Of a stretch of 64,000 bases of DNA, positions 28,938-39,281 are shown one piece after another. A program made the position numbers and the translations under genes. The first letter of the stretch is position 1. Each line of letters opens with the position of its first letter. Below the pieces are notes generated by a model that saw only the letters and a program-made list of their open reading frames with translations, ran no database searches and was not told where the DNA came from. Source of the stretch: Burkholderia arboris (GTDB lineage Bacteria; Pseudomonadota; Gammaproteobacteria; Burkholderiales; Burkholderiaceae); the NCBI RefSeq assembly GCF_902499125.1, contig NZ_CABVPX010000017.1, positions 62,001 to 126,000 of the forward strand, given 5' to 3'.

Positions 28938-29996
28938 TTACTGGATCGCGTCGGGTTTCACGACGATCCAGTTCTTGTCTGCCGTCACCGGCAGGCCGAG
29001 CGATTTCTGCTGCGCGGCCGATTCGTCCGACCACGCGCGGATCTGCGCCATCTGCTTGTCCTTCTTGTTCACCCACACGCGCACGCCGCCGCGCGCGACG
29101 TCGGTCGCGTTCAGCAGCATGTAGCCGTCGGACGTCGGCGTGTCGCCCGCGACGAGCACCGGCTTCTTCCACTGGTCGATCCAGCCGACGATCGAGCCGA
29201 GCTTGCCTTCGTACCACGTCATCGGGTTCATCAGGAACGGCGTGATCACCAGGCTGCGGTTCGCGGCCTCGTCGTACTTGCCGGCCTTGATCTGCAGCCG
29301 CGACGTCGTCAGCGCGCCGGTTGCCGGGTTGCGCAGCAGCGTCGTCACGCCGATCACGTTCTGCGGCTTCACGTTGTAGCCGTACTTCGGGTCGGACAGC
29401 ACGAGCCGCGCGAGCTCCTCGTGCGCGGCCGTCATCACGTAGACGTCGATGCCGTTCTCGCGCAGCGCGTTGTACAGCTCCTGCATCCCGCGGAAGAAAC
29501 GCGGCGGATTCACCGTGCCGTCGACCACCTTGTCGCCCTGCCAGTAGCGGATCGGGATCGGCTTGCCGTCGGCGAGCATCGCATCGATGTGGCGCTTCAG
29601 GTCGGCGAGCGACTGCCCGGCGAACGCCTGCGCGATCCACGGATAGCAGACCAGATCGTCGATCTCGCACAGCCGGTAGTAATAGCTCGTCAGCGATTCC
29701 TTGTAGTCGGCGGAATCCTTGAACGGGATCAGCTTCAGCGACGGGTCGAGCGTGTCGCGCGTCAGCACGCCGTGGTTCTCGAGGTACGGCAGCAGCGATT
29801 CCTCGAGGTCGTACCGGTAGGTCGTGTTGTCGGCGTCGAACACCGCGTAGTCGCCGCGGTTCGCGTGCGCGGCGATCATCGCGTTCAGCGCCTTCGCGCT
29901 GTCGGCCGGCCAGTGCGACAGGTCCGCCGCATGGGCGAACGTCATGCACAACGACGCGGCAAGTGCGCTCAGAAGATGGCGGGACAGCTTGGGCAT
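28938..29996 (-). CDS. Secreted HAD-superfamily phosphatase, phosphorylcholine-phosphatase-like
   Basis: 352-residue exported phosphatase. The signal peptide MPKLSRHLLSALAASLCMTF...AHA precedes the HAD motif I AVFDADNTTYRYDLEE (nucleophile Asp and acid/base Asp), motif II Thr in VYVMTAAHEE, the basic motif III further on (IKAGKY region) and motif IV VLVAGDTPTSDG. The layout resembles Pseudomonas PchP, which releases choline from phosphorylcholine, but specificity is not certain from sequence. ATG at 29996 chosen over 30041 because of the signal peptide. Single gene by context, convergent with pncC. Confidence 0.82.
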   Translation of the reverse strand: MPKLSRHLLSALAASLCMTFAHAADLSHWPADSAKALNAMIAAHANRGDYAVFDADNTTYRYDLEESLLPYLENHGVLTRDTLDPSLKLIPFKDSADYKESLTSYYYRLCEIDDLVCYPWIAQAFAGQSLADLKRHIDAMLADGKPIPIRYWQGDKVVDGTVNPPRFFRGMQELYNALRENGIDVYVMTAAHEELARLVLSDPKYGYNVKPQNVIGVTTLLRNPATGALTTSRLQIKAGKYDEAANRSLVITPFLMNPMTWYEGKLGSIVGWIDQWKKPVLVAGDTPTSDGYMLLNATDVARGGVRVWVNKKDKQMAQIRAWSDESAAQQKSLGLPVTADKNWIVVKPDAIQ

Positions 29997-30197
29997 GGCG
30001 TCGCTCCCTTTCTTGACATTGTGATGACGAATCGATGACAAGCGGGAGCATCGCGCGACTAAATCGCAAGCATGCGATACGGAAGCGACGGGAAGTTGTC
30101 CGCGCGCGTCAATGCGGCGGACGCCGGGAAAGGCCGGTGCGCGGCCCGCGAGCGCGGGTCCGGCGAGGCAAGGCCGCCCGGGCGGGCGGCCGCCATT

Positions 30198-31025
30198 TCA
30201 GCGATGCGCGTTGATCGTGTCGCGCGTCTTCTGCGCGGCGAGCGCCGCGGCTTCGGCGAAATCCTCGCCCTTGCTCGCATACAGGATCGCGCGCGACGAA
30301 TTGATCATCATGCCGGTCGCGTCGGCCGTGCGGCCCGCGTTGACGGTCGCCTGCACATCGCCGCCCTGCGCGCCGATGCCGGGGATCAAGAGCGGCATGT
30401 CGCCGACGATCCCGCGCACGATCTCGATTTCCTTCGGGAACGTCGCGCCGACCACGAGGCCGAGCTGGCCGTTCTTCGCGTTCCACTTGTTCGCCGCGAG
30501 ATCCGCGACGACCTGGTACAGCGGGCGGCCGCCGGTTTCCAGGAACTGCAGGTCGGAACCGCCCGGGTTCGACGTGCGGCACAGCACGATCACGCCCTTG
30601 CCTTCGTGCTCGAAGTACGGCTCGACCGAGTCGTAGCCCATGTACGGGTTCACCGTGACGGCGTCCGCGCGATAGCGCTCGAACGCTTCGCGCGCGTACT
30701 GCTCGGCCGTGCTGCCGATGTCGCCGCGCTTCGCGTCGAGGATCACGGGCAGGCCCGGATGCTGGAGGTGGATGTGCGCGATCAGGCGTTCGAGCTGGTC
30801 TTCCGCGCGATGCGCGGCGAAGTAGGCGATCTGCGGCTTGAACGCGCTCGCGTACTGCGCGGTCGCGTCGACGATCTGCCGGCAGAATTCGAAGATCGCG
30901 TCGGGCTGGCCGTCGAACTGCACCGGGAAACGCGACGGCTCGGGATCGAGGCCGACGCACAGCAGCGAATTCGTGCGCTGCCACGCGGCGCGCAGCGATT
31001 CAATGAAAGTAAGCGGGGAAGACAT
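30198..31025 (-). CDS. pyrF: Orotidine 5'-phosphate decarboxylase
   Basis: Final step of de novo UMP synthesis. 275 residues; the type-2 signature [20 protein letters not shown] (catalytic Lys/Asp, Lys about residue 99) together with [14 protein letters not shown] near the N-terminus and [13 protein letters not shown] are diagnostic for the longer OMPDC group found in beta-proteobacteria. Start ATG at 31025 rather than the upstream in-frame ATG at 31043, giving [11 protein letters not shown]. It follows the epimerase gene of the sugar operon at a distance of 39 bp but is probably an independent housekeeping gene. Confidence 0.96.
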   Translation of the reverse strand: MSSPLTFIESLRAAWQRTNSLLCVGLDPEPSRFPVQFDGQPDAIFEFCRQIVDATAQYASAFKPQIAYFAAHRAEDQLERLIAHIHLQHPGLPVILDAKRGDIGSTAEQYAREAFERYRADAVTVNPYMGYDSVEPYFEHEGKGVIVLCRTSNPGGSDLQFLETGGRPLYQVVADLAANKWNAKNGQLGLVVGATFPKEIEIVRGIVGDMPLLIPGIGAQGGDVQATVNAGRTADATGMMINSSRAILYASKGEDFAEAAALAAQKTRDTINAHR

Positions 31026-31064
31026 GGCGGGTACTCGCGGCAAACCGTTGGTAGACCGCGTATT

Positions 31065-32126
31065 TTACCCGCGTCGCCGGCGTCCCTCGCGGGTCGCGGC
31101 ATTGCTGCGCGCATCGGCGCGTTCGACGGTGAACGCGAAACGCCGCGTGAGGCGCTCGCCGGGCGCGAGCAGCGTCATCCCGTGCGCGGTCGCGCCGCCC
31201 GGCAGGTTCACCGCATTGATCGGATGATCGACCGGCTCGAAGCAGAAGAAATCCTCGCCCGGCGGCGTGTAGAGCACGTACGCGTCGGCGTCCGCCGCGA
31301 CGGTCAGCGACAGCCCGCGGCGCGGCCAGCTCACCGTCGCGTGGCCGCCCCAGCCGGTGAACGCATGATTGACGAGCGCGGCCGGCAGCGGATACGCGAC
31401 GCCGAACTGCCAGGCCGGCGGCACGCTCACGTGCCGCACCGGCAGGAAGTCGGCGCCCGACAGCCACAGCCCGCCGGCCGCCGCGGCCAGCTCGGTCACC
31501 GGATCGCGCACGAGGAACGGATGCACGCCGAGCCCGAACGGCAGCCGCGCCCGCCCCGCGTTCTCGATCGTCAGCGCGATCGACAGCGTCGCGTCGTCGA
31601 GTTCGAACGACTGGATCGCGCGGAACGCATACGGCGCGCCGGCGGCCCGGTCGAGCGACAGTTGCAGCGACGTGCGGGTCGCATCGTCCACCTGCCACGG
31701 TGCGAGCCAGCCGTCGCCGTGGATCGGCAGCGGCTCGTCGCGGCGATTGCGCGGCACCGCGACCTTGCGCCCGTCGCATTCGAAGCGTCCGTCGCCGATC
31801 CGGTTCGAATAAGGCAGCAGCGGATAGCACGCGAGTTCGTTCGGGTCCGTCGCCGTCTCCGGGTGCTCGCAGCGGCGGAACACCGGCACCAGCGCGCCGT
31901 TGTCGCCGCGCCAGTCGAAGCGCGCGATGCCGCCGCCGAGGTGCGGCAGCACGTCGAGCCGCAACGACGCGTTCGACAGCGTGACGGCTGCCGCATGCGC
32001 GGCGCCGACGCCCTGCGCGAACGCGGCCGTCTGCGGGCCGGGGCTGACCGGCTGCGCGGCAGCGGCCAGGCGCGCGCGGCGCGACTGGCTGGTGGACGAC
32101 GATGCGCGCGAGGACGTGGCGGTCAT
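31065..32126 (-). CDS. Aldose 1-epimerase family protein
   Basis: 353-residue galactose-mutarotase-fold protein that would interconvert anomers of the imported sugar. Seen: LLPYSNRIGDGRFECDG (N-R motif of substrate binding), PIHGDGWLAPWQVD with the catalytic-type His, GLGVHPFLVRD with a second His, and a late GEDFFCFEPVDHPINAVN with the catalytic Glu. About 45 Ala/Ser/Arg-rich residues precede the domain, so the true start could be further in; ATG at 32126 is the only good one. Last gene of the minus-strand iclR-dgoK-dgoA-SDR-ABC-SDR operon. Substrate expected: galactose or arabinose. Confidence 0.85.
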   Translation of the reverse strand: MTATSSRASSSTSQSRRARLAAAAQPVSPGPQTAAFAQGVGAAHAAAVTLSNASLRLDVLPHLGGGIARFDWRGDNGALVPVFRRCEHPETATDPNELACYPLLPYSNRIGDGRFECDGRKVAVPRNRRDEPLPIHGDGWLAPWQVDDATRTSLQLSLDRAAGAPYAFRAIQSFELDDATLSIALTIENAGRARLPFGLGVHPFLVRDPVTELAAAAGGLWLSGADFLPVRHVSVPPAWQFGVAYPLPAALVNHAFTGWGGHATVSWPRRGLSLTVAADADAYVLYTPPGEDFFCFEPVDHPINAVNLPGGATAHGMTLLAPGERLTRRFAFTVERADARSNAATREGRRRRG

Positions 32127-32176
32127 GGTGAGCTCCTTTCCTTCGTCGAAGAAACGATGCAGGTCGGTGCGAACGG

Positions 32177-32983
32177 TCAGGCCCAGCCGCCGTCGACGAT
32201 CACGTCCTGCGCGGTGATCATCCGGCTGTCGTCGGCCGCGAGAAACAGCGCCATCCGCGCGAGGTCGGCCGGCAGCAGTTCGGCGTCGATGCACTGGCCG
32301 GCCTTGATCGACGCACGGCCCGCGTCGTCGAGCCACAGCCGGCGCTGCTTGTCGGTCATCACCCAGCCGGGCACCAGCGAATTCACGCGGATGCCGAACG
32401 GGCCGAGGTCGCGTGCGAGGCCGCGCGTCAGCCCCTGCACGGCCGCCTTCGCCATCACGTAGACGGGATAGCCGCCGTTCTTCAGCATCCAGCTGATCGA
32501 GCCGAGATTGACGATCGCGCCGCCGCCCTGCTGCTTCATGTCGTCGATCACCGCCTGCGCGGCGAAGAACTGGTGGCGCAGGTTCACCGCGATGCCCGCG
32601 TCGAACGATGCGGGCGTCACGTCGCCGATCGCATGGCGCGCGTCGTTCGCCGCGTTGTTCACGAGCACCGCGATCGCGCCGATCCGTGCCCGGATCGCGT
32701 CGATCGCATGGCGCAGCGCGTCGACGTCGGTCAGGTCGCACTGGAGAAACAGCGGTGCGTGGCGCACGTGTGCGAGGCTGTCCGCCAGCGCGGCGCCGGC
32801 GGCCGCGTCGAGGTCGACGAACGCGACGCGCGCGCCCTGCGCGGCGAAGTGTTCGACGAACGCCGCGCCGATGCCGGTCGCGCCGCCCGTGATCAGCACC
32901 GCGCGATCCTCGAGGCTCGGGTAGCGTGCGTAGCGCTCGAGGCTCGTTGCGTGCGGGCCGGACGCGGAAGTATCGATGGTCAT
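32177..32983 (-). CDS. SDR oxidoreductase, sugar dehydrogenase type
   Basis: 268-residue short-chain dehydrogenase. TGGATGIG cofactor motif (about 32-39), NNAAND in place of NNAG, catalytic Ser in LGSISWMLKNG, YVMAK with Tyr and Lys, and the VPGWVMTDKQRRLW loop. The sequence resembles L-arabinose/D-galactose/D-xylose 1-dehydrogenases of the SDR class. It sits between araH-like and epimerase genes, so oxidation of an imported aldose to its lactone is the natural role. Which of the two SDRs of the operon acts on which sugar cannot be told by sequence alone. Confidence 0.82.
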   Translation of the reverse strand: MTIDTSASGPHATSLERYARYPSLEDRAVLITGGATGIGAAFVEHFAAQGARVAFVDLDAAAGAALADSLAHVRHAPLFLQCDLTDVDALRHAIDAIRARIGAIAVLVNNAANDARHAIGDVTPASFDAGIAVNLRHQFFAAQAVIDDMKQQGGGAIVNLGSISWMLKNGGYPVYVMAKAAVQGLTRGLARDLGPFGIRVNSLVPGWVMTDKQRRLWLDDAGRASIKAGQCIDAELLPADLARMALFLAADDSRMITAQDVIVDGGWA

Positions 32984-33012
32984 GCGGTTCGTCTCCGTGG
33001 GAACAGGTCGGG

Positions 33013-34029
33013 TCAGTCGCGTACGCCGCGGTTCTTCAGCTGGTCGAGCAGCACGGCCGCGAGCAGGATCGCACCGCGCACGAGGTACTGGTAGAACGCG
33101 TCGATGTTCAGCAGGTTCATCACGTTCTCGACGGTGCCCATGATCAGCACGCCGATCACGACGCCCGAGATCGTCGCGCGGCCGCCCATCAGCGACACGC
33201 CGCCGAGCACGCACGCGGAGATCACGTTCAGCTCGAAGCCCTGCGCGGCATTCGGCTGGCCCGACGTGATGCGCGACGCGAGAATCACGCCCGCCAGTGC
33301 CGTCACTGCGCCCTGGATCAGGAAGATGTACACGCGCGTGCGTTCGACGTTGATCCCCGCGAGCCGCGATGCTTCCGGGTTGCCGCCGATCGCGAGCGTG
33401 TTGCGGCCGTACACGGTCTGGTTCAGCAGCACGCCGAACGCGATGAAGCACAGCAGCGTGACCCAGATCGGCAGCGACACGCCGAACAGCGACAATCCGC
33501 CGAGCGCGATGAAGGTATCCGACGACACCCCGACCGCCTGCCCTTTCGACACGATGAAGCCGAGCCCGCGCACGATCTCCATCGTCGCGAGCGTCGTGAT
33601 CAGCGCGTTGATGCGCAGGTACGCGATCACCGCGCCGTTCACGAAGCCGATCGCCGCGCCGGCCGCGACCGCCGCGATGATCGCGACGAACGTGTTGTCG
33701 GTCGCGTTCAGCACCATCGCGCACAACACGCCGGAGAACGCAACGGTCGAGCCGATCGACAGGTCGAAGTCGCGCGATGCGAGACAGAACATCATCGTGC
33801 ACGCGACCATGCCGATCTGCGAGATCGACAGCGCGAGGCCGAGCATGTTGTCGATCGAGAAGAAGTGATCGACGGTCAGCGACATCGTGATGAACATCAC
33901 CGCGAAGATCGCGATCAGGCTGTATTCGGTCAGATGCTGCCACCACTTCTGGCGGTCGCTTTGCTGCGGAACCAGCGTGTCGGCCGTGGGCTTCACGGCG
34001 GCGCTGGCAAGGTTTTCGTTGACTTGCAT
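33013..34029 (-). CDS. araH: Sugar ABC transporter permease, AraH-like
   Basis: 338-residue inner-membrane permease of the CUT2 sugar ABC importer family. About ten helices; recognisable segments are ISQIGMVACTMMFCLASRDF, DLSIGSTVAFSGVLCAMVL and the C-terminal cytoplasmic loop GRNTLAIGGNPEASRLAGI that contacts the ATPase, then ISACVLGGVSLMGGRATISG. It resembles E. coli AraH closely. Located between the AraG-like ATPase (70 bp upstream) and an SDR gene. Confidence 0.9.
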   Translation of the reverse strand: MQVNENLASAAVKPTADTLVPQQSDRQKWWQHLTEYSLIAIFAVMFITMSLTVDHFFSIDNMLGLALSISQIGMVACTMMFCLASRDFDLSIGSTVAFSGVLCAMVLNATDNTFVAIIAAVAAGAAIGFVNGAVIAYLRINALITTLATMEIVRGLGFIVSKGQAVGVSSDTFIALGGLSLFGVSLPIWVTLLCFIAFGVLLNQTVYGRNTLAIGGNPEASRLAGINVERTRVYIFLIQGAVTALAGVILASRITSGQPNAAQGFELNVISACVLGGVSLMGGRATISGVVIGVLIMGTVENVMNLLNIDAFYQYLVRGAILLAAVLLDQLKNRGVRD

Positions 34030-34099
34030 GATGGTGTCTCCTGCTCCTGCATCGCGCGGCCCGCGCCGCGCGTGTTCGATTCGAATGTCGTGTATCGCG

Positions 34100-35611
34100 T
34101 CAGGCCGCCTCGACCGCGCTCGTCTGCGGCAGCGCGAGGTTCAGCACCGCGTGTTCGTTCGCCTGTTCGCGCGGCAGCTCGCCGGCGATCCGGCCTTCAC
34201 GCATCACGACGATGCGGTCGGACACGCCGAGCACTTCCGGCAGCTCCGACGACACCATCACGATCGCGCAGCCGCGCTCCGCGAGCCGGTAGATCACGTC
34301 GTAGATCTCGTGCTTCGCGCCGACGTCGATCCCGCGCGTCGGCTCGTCGAGGATCACGACCTTCAGGTCGGGCTCCGCCAGCCAGCGCGACAGGATCGCC
34401 TTCTGCTGGTTGCCTCCCGACAGGAAGCGGATCTTCTGGCGCCGGTTCGGCGTCTTGATCTTCAGCCGCTGGATGAAGCGGTCGGCCGTTTCGCTTTCGG
34501 CCTTGCGGTTGATGAACAGCCCCGCCCGCAGCGAATGACGGCGGCAGCTGATGTTGATGTTCTCCGCCACCGACGCGATCGCGATGATCCCTTCTTCCTT
34601 GCGGTCCTCGGGACACAGCACGATGCCGTGGCGGATCGCGTCACCGGTGCGCTTCACGTCGATGCGCGCGCCGTCGAGCGTCAGCACGCCCGCGCGCCGG
34701 CGGTCGGCGCCGTACACGAGCCGCATCAGTTCGCTGCGGCCCGCGCCCACCAGCCCGAAGAAGCCGACGATCTCGCCCGCGCGCACCGAGAAACTCGCCG
34801 GTTCGCGCAGGGCATGGCCATCGACGCCTTCGGCGGAGAACCGCACGTCGCCGAGCGCGCGCGGCGCGTAATGGTAGATATCCGAAATCTCGCGCCCGAC
34901 CATCTCGGCGACGAGCCGTTCGCGCGGCACGTCGCCGAGCGATTCGTGCGACGCGATCTTGCGCCCGTCGCGGAAAATCGTGCACGCATTGCAGAGCCGG
35001 TAGATCTCGTCCATCCGGTGCGAGATGTAGATCAGCGCACGGCCCTGCGCGCGCAGGTCGTCGACGAGCTTGAACAGCACCTCGGTCTCGCGATGCGACA
35101 GCGAACTGGTCGGTTCGTCGAGCGCGATCACGCGTGCATTGCGCATCAGCGCCTTGCAGATCTCGACCATCTGCCGCTGCGCGATCGACAGCCGCCCGAG
35201 CTTCGCGTCGGGATCCAGATCGACTCCCATCGCCGCGAGCCGCTCGCGCACGTAGCGCTTCGCCTCGCGCTTCCTCACCCAGCCGAACGCGTTCGGCAGG
35301 CGGCCGAGCAGCAGGTTTTCCGCGACCGTCAGGTCGGGCACGTACTGCAACTCCTGGTGAATCACCGCGATGCCGGCCGCGATCGACGCGGCCGCATTCG
35401 CGAACTGCACGGGCTGGCCGTCGACCAGCACGCTGCCCGCATCGGGCTGGTATTCGCCACCGAGAATCTTCAGCAGCGTCGACTTGCCCGCGCCGTTCTC
35501 GCCCATCAGGCCATGCACCTCGCCCGCATGCACGTCGAACGAAATGCCGTCGAGTGCGCGCACGCCGGGAAATACCTTGCCGATATTGTCAAAACGCAGT
35601 GCCGCTGACAC
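34100..35611 (-). CDS. araG: Sugar ABC transporter ATP-binding protein, AraG-like
   Basis: 503-residue fused double-ABC ATPase of the CUT2 class. First cassette: Walker [10 protein letters not shown] (about residues 38-46), signature [15 protein letters not shown] and Walker [12 protein letters not shown]. Second cassette has a degenerate Walker A ([10 protein letters not shown]) and [15 protein letters not shown] with [14 protein letters not shown], as expected for AraG/RbsA/MglA. Pairs with the AraF-like binding protein and AraH-like permease flanking it. Confidence 0.93.
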   Translation of the reverse strand: MSAALRFDNIGKVFPGVRALDGISFDVHAGEVHGLMGENGAGKSTLLKILGGEYQPDAGSVLVDGQPVQFANAAASIAAGIAVIHQELQYVPDLTVAENLLLGRLPNAFGWVRKREAKRYVRERLAAMGVDLDPDAKLGRLSIAQRQMVEICKALMRNARVIALDEPTSSLSHRETEVLFKLVDDLRAQGRALIYISHRMDEIYRLCNACTIFRDGRKIASHESLGDVPRERLVAEMVGREISDIYHYAPRALGDVRFSAEGVDGHALREPASFSVRAGEIVGFFGLVGAGRSELMRLVYGADRRRAGVLTLDGARIDVKRTGDAIRHGIVLCPEDRKEEGIIAIASVAENINISCRRHSLRAGLFINRKAESETADRFIQRLKIKTPNRRQKIRFLSGGNQQKAILSRWLAEPDLKVVILDEPTRGIDVGAKHEIYDVIYRLAERGCAIVMVSSELPEVLGVSDRIVVMREGRIAGELPREQANEHAVLNLALPQTSAVEAA

Positions 35612-35678
35612 GTCGTCTCCCCACTTCCGAATCGATCGACCGCCGGCCGCCGCATCGCCGCGGCAGCCGGCGGGCCGC

Positions 35679-36674
35679 TTACTTCGACGCGAGCCCCATC
35701 TCCTCGCGCACCTTCGACACGTTGTCGCGCGTCGCGAGCATGCCCGTCGTCAGCGTCAGCGGCGGCGGCGCCTTGCCCTGCGTGATCCACGTGTACATCA
35801 GGTCCGAGGTTTCCTCGCCGTGGCGCTTCGGGCTGATGATCACGGTGCCGTAGAAGCCCGTCGGCTGCGGCTTCTTGAACTCGTTCAGCGCCGAATCGGA
35901 ACCGCCGATGCCGATGCCGATCATGTTGTCGGCCTTGAAGCCGCGCCCTTCGGCCGCCCGCACCGCGCCGAGCACGGCCTCGTCGTTCAGGCCGTAGGCG
36001 ACCCAGTGCTTGAACTGCGGGTTCTTCGTGAGCGCGATGTTCGCCGCGTTGAATGCGTTTTCCGTGTCGGTCTTCGCCTGCGGCGCCGCGATCACGTTCG
36101 CCTTCGGGAAACCGGCGGCCACCAGCGCGTCGGTCGCGCCGCTCGTGCGGTCATGCGCGGTCGGCAGCTGCTCGAAGGTGATGTCGATCGCGCCGACGTC
36201 CTTCATGTCCCAGCCGCGCTTCTTGATCTCGGCCGCGATGCCGTCGCCGACCTGCTTGCCGATGTTGTACGCGGAAATCCCCATGTGCGGCACCGCCTCG
36301 ATCGGCTTGCCCGCGCCGTCGACGAGGCGGTCGTCGACCGTCATCATCTTCAGGTTGTGCGACTTCGCCTTCGCGACGATGCCCGGCCCGAGCTTCACGT
36401 CAGGCGTGCAGATGATGAAGCCTTCCGCCTTCTGCGCGGACAGGTTGTCGATCGCGCTCATCACCTTTTCGCCGGACGGCGCGCCGATCTTCACGAGCGT
36501 GAAGCCCTTTTGCTTCGCCGCCACCTCGGCGAACTTCCACTCGTCCTGGAACCACGGCTCTTCCGGCTGCTTCACCAGGAAGCCGATCTTGACCGGGTCG
36601 GCCGCGTGCACGACCGGGCTGCCCATCACCACCGCGGCCGCAGCGGCCAGCGTTACGAACGTTCTGCGTTTCAT
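35679..36674 (-). CDS. araF: Periplasmic sugar-binding protein, AraF-like
   Basis: 331-residue exported solute-binding protein. Signal peptide [20 protein letters not shown], cleavage after VHA. The mature start [20 protein letters not shown] is nearly the same as E. coli AraF, as are [29 protein letters not shown] and [18 protein letters not shown]-type blocks. E. coli AraF binds L-arabinose, D-galactose and D-fucose, which fits the galactonate-pathway genes next to it. First of the three transporter genes. Confidence 0.92.
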   Translation of the reverse strand: MKRRTFVTLAAAAAVVMGSPVVHAADPVKIGFLVKQPEEPWFQDEWKFAEVAAKQKGFTLVKIGAPSGEKVMSAIDNLSAQKAEGFIICTPDVKLGPGIVAKAKSHNLKMMTVDDRLVDGAGKPIEAVPHMGISAYNIGKQVGDGIAAEIKKRGWDMKDVGAIDITFEQLPTAHDRTSGATDALVAAGFPKANVIAAPQAKTDTENAFNAANIALTKNPQFKHWVAYGLNDEAVLGAVRAAEGRGFKADNMIGIGIGGSDSALNEFKKPQPTGFYGTVIISPKRHGEETSDLMYTWITQGKAPPPLTLTTGMLATRDNVSKVREEMGLASK

Positions 36675-36776
36675 CTCCAGTGTCTCCTTGTCTTCATCGA
36701 ACAGGATGCAGCCGCTTGTTGGTTTCGACGCAGCGTGCGCGCGGCCGTCGCACGTGCGGTCTTTCGAATCGTTGCG

Positions 36777-37559
36777 TCAGTCGTGATACAGCGCCGCACG
36801 CCCGCCATCGACGGTGATGCATGCGGCATTGATGAACGGCGCCTCGTCGGACGCCAGGAACACGGCCGTCATCGCGACCTCCTCCGGCCGGCCGATCCGC
36901 TTCATCGGCTGCAGCGCGAGCGTCCCGGCGCGCGCGGCGGCCGGATCGGGTTGCGCGTCCCACCAGTCGCGCGTGAGCTGCGTCTCGATGTAGCCCGGCG
37001 CGATCGCGTTCACGCGCACGTTGCGCGCTGCGTATTCGATGCCGAGCGCACGCGTGAGACCCAATACGCCGTGCTTCGCGACCGGGTACGGAAAGCAGCC
37101 CGGAATGATCCTGAAGGCGTGCGTCGACGCGATGTTCACGATGCTGCCGCGGCCGCGTTCGACCATGCCCTCGAGCGCTGCGCGGCAGCCATGCCACACG
37201 CCGTCGAGGTCGACCGCGAAGCAACGGCGCCAGTCGTCGTCGGTCATCGTCAGCGGATCGGCGAACACGTTGATGCCCGCGTTGTTCACGAGCACGTCGA
37301 GCGGGCCGAATGCCGCTTCGGTCCGCGCGAGCGCATCGCGTACCGCATCCTGCCGCGCGACGTCCGCCTGCAGCGGCAGCACGCGCGCGCCGTCGAATTC
37401 ATGCGCAATCGCGGCGGCCGTGTGCTGCGCCTGCGGGAAGTCGAGATCGACGAGCGCGACGGCCGCGCCTTCGCGAACGAACGCGCGGGCGATCGCGGCG
37501 CCGATACCCCGGCCCGCGCCCGTCACCATCGCGACCTTGTCCGCGAGGCGGCCCATCAT
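36777..37559 (-). CDS. SDR oxidoreductase, probable D-galactose dehydrogenase
   Basis: 260-residue short-chain dehydrogenase. TGAGRGIG motif (about 14-21), NNAGINVFAD, catalytic Ser in NIASTHAFRIIPG, YPVAK, then APGYIETQLTRDWW and a DGGRAALYHD end. The DWW loop resembles SDR-type D-galactose/L-fucose 1-dehydrogenases. The ATGATG start overlaps the dgoA stop (ATGA), so translation is coupled to the KDPGal aldolase; this supports oxidation of galactose to galactonolactone. Alternative: L-arabinose or L-fucose dehydrogenase. Confidence 0.8.
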   Translation of the reverse strand: MMGRLADKVAMVTGAGRGIGAAIARAFVREGAAVALVDLDFPQAQHTAAAIAHEFDGARVLPLQADVARQDAVRDALARTEAAFGPLDVLVNNAGINVFADPLTMTDDDWRRCFAVDLDGVWHGCRAALEGMVERGRGSIVNIASTHAFRIIPGCFPYPVAKHGVLGLTRALGIEYAARNVRVNAIAPGYIETQLTRDWWDAQPDPAAARAGTLALQPMKRIGRPEEVAMTAVFLASDEAPFINAACITVDGGRAALYHD

Positions 37560-38233
37560 GCGGCTCCGCCGCGCGCGACGCGCAAGCCGGCCTGGAACGC
37601 GCGCGCGTTCGCCGCCGTCGTGTCGGCCGACTGGCCGGGCCGGTACAGCGCCGAGCCGAGCCCGAAGCCGTTCGCGCCGGCGCTGAGGAACGGCTCCATG
37701 TTGTCCGGTGCAATCCCGCCCACCGGGATCAGCGGCACCGCACGGTCGATCACCGCGCGCCACGCCTTCACGACCGGCACGCCGAGCTGTTCGGCCGGAA
37801 ACATCTTCAGCACGTCGGCGCCGTTCGAGAGCGCCGCGAATGCTTCGGTCGGCGTCGCGACACCCGGTGCGCTCGCCAGGCCGCGCTCGCGTGCGCGGCG
37901 AATCACCGCTGCGTCGCTGTGCGGCATCACGATCAGCGCGCCGCCCGCGTCCTGCACGCGATCGACGTACTCGGCACGCAGCACGGTGCCCGCGCCGACG
38001 ATCGCGTCGTCGGGCAGCGCGCGCCGCAGCGCCGCGATGCTGTCGAACGGATCCGGCGAATTGAGCGGCACCTCGACGATCCGGAAGCCGGCTTCGTACA
38101 GCGCATGGCCGTGGTCGGCCGCTTCGGCGGGCGTGATGCCGCGCATGATCGCAATCAGCGGACACGCGTCGAACGCACGCATCAGCGCGGCGTGGGGCAC
38201 GTACGGCGCGGGCAAGGTCAGGTCGGACGGCAT
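37556..38233 (-). CDS. dgoA: 2-dehydro-3-deoxy-6-phosphogalactonate aldolase
   Basis: Splits KDPGal to pyruvate and glyceraldehyde-3-phosphate, the last step of the De Ley-Doudoroff galactonate route. 225 residues of KDPG/KDPGal aldolase fold: PLIAIMRGITPAEA, FRIVEVPLNSPDP with the catalytic-base Glu, AIVGAGTVLRAE, ALIVMPHSD, and FPAEQLGVPVVKAW; the Schiff-base lysine is in ADVLKMFPAEQ. VPLNSPDP is the DgoA rather than Eda form. ATG at 38233, 22 bp after the dgoK stop; overlaps the next SDR by four bases. Confidence 0.92.
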   Translation of the reverse strand: MPSDLTLPAPYVPHAALMRAFDACPLIAIMRGITPAEAADHGHALYEAGFRIVEVPLNSPDPFDSIAALRRALPDDAIVGAGTVLRAEYVDRVQDAGGALIVMPHSDAAVIRRARERGLASAPGVATPTEAFAALSNGADVLKMFPAEQLGVPVVKAWRAVIDRAVPLIPVGGIAPDNMEPFLSAGANGFGLGSALYRPGQSADTTAANARAFQAGLRVARGGAA

Positions 38234-38255
38234 CGAGGATTCCTCTGCAAGCAGT

Positions 38256-39281
38256 TCATTGGTCGGCGCAGACGGGCTCGCCGTCCGCGCGCACGAGCCC
38301 GGCACGCGACGCGATCCGCCACAGGCCACGCTCGGTTGCGTGTGCGGCAACGCGCGCATGCGCATGGCCGAATTCCTGGAGCGCATCGACGTAGCGCGCG
38401 CACAAGCCGTCGTCGCCGATCAGCAGCAGCGGCTGGTCTGCGAGCGCGATGCCGCGCTCAGCGAGCATCGCGTCGAGCGCATTGAGCTCATGGCCGATCA
38501 GCAGGCCGGACAGGTAGTCGCCCTGCGCATCGGGCGCGAGCCGGTCGGTCAGGCCGAGCGTGCGCGTGCTGAAAATCGTCGCGAGCAACCCCGTGCGCTG
38601 CGCACCGCGCGCAACCGACACGCCGCGCACGAACGCCGCGCGATCGGGCGATGCGCCTGCGCGCATCGTACGGCCGAGGATCGTGTGATCGCGCAGCACC
38701 GCGAACAGCTCGCCCGTCATGAAGGTCTGGAAGCGTTCGATCAACCCGTCCTTCACCCACGCCCATTTCGCATGGGTACCCGGCAATCCGATCAGTACCC
38801 CTGAACGATCGGTGCCAAGCGTGGGATCGCTTGCGAGTGCGCCGACGATCTGCGTTTCTTCGCCGCGCATCACGTCGGGCAGTTCGCCCGTCGCAATCAC
38901 GCCCGGCACGATCGAGACCGTTGCGCCGCGTGACGTCGTCACGGTGATCAGGCCCGTGACGAGCGCATCGGCGCCGGCCGGCACCGCGACGTACGGCGCC
39001 TCGCGCCAGCCCTGCGCGCTGCCGACCATCCCGGCCGCGAGCACCGGCAGGCCGGGCGTGCGGTCGAGCCAGTCGCCGCACGCTTCCTCGAACACCGCGT
39101 CGAACGCGCGCGCACCGCCGCCCGGCACGTGCATCACGCCCGCCGCGCGGCTGCGCGTGTCGAGCAACGCACCCTGCGCGTCGTACAGATACGCACGCAG
39201 CGACGTCGTGCCCCAGTCGAGCGCGATCAGCGACGGGGGGGTGGAACTGGCATCCGGAACGGGCCGGGTCGAAGTCGTCAT
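38256..39281 (-). CDS. dgoK: 2-dehydro-3-deoxygalactonokinase
   Basis: Phosphorylates 2-keto-3-deoxygalactonate at C6. 341 residues; ASKHA-type kinase with phosphate-1 motif IALDWGTTSLRAYLYD (about 19-34), GLPGTHAKWAWV with the metal/base region, TFMTGELFAVLRDH, and GDYLSGLLIGHEL. It overlaps the iclR stop by four bases (ATGA, 39278-39281) and precedes dgoA by 22 bp. Diagnostic for the galactonate pathway. Confidence 0.93.
   Translation of the reverse strand: MTTSTRPVPDASSTPPSLIALDWGTTSLRAYLYDAQGALLDTRSRAAGVMHVPGGGARAFDAVFEEACGDWLDRTPGLPVLAAGMVGSAQGWREAPYVAVPAGADALVTGLITVTTSRGATVSIVPGVIATGELPDVMRGEETQIVGALASDPTLGTDRSGVLIGLPGTHAKWAWVKDGLIERFQTFMTGELFAVLRDHTILGRTMRAGASPDRAAFVRGVSVARGAQRTGLLATIFSTRTLGLTDRLAPDAQGDYLSGLLIGHELNALDAMLAERGIALADQPLLLIGDDGLCARYVDALQEFGHAHARVAAHATERGLWRIASRAGLVRADGEPVCADQ

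Noticed and set aside
35370-38804. A 1144-residue plus-strand open frame opposite araG-araF-dgoA-dgoK
   Set aside because: Shadow of several real minus-strand genes.
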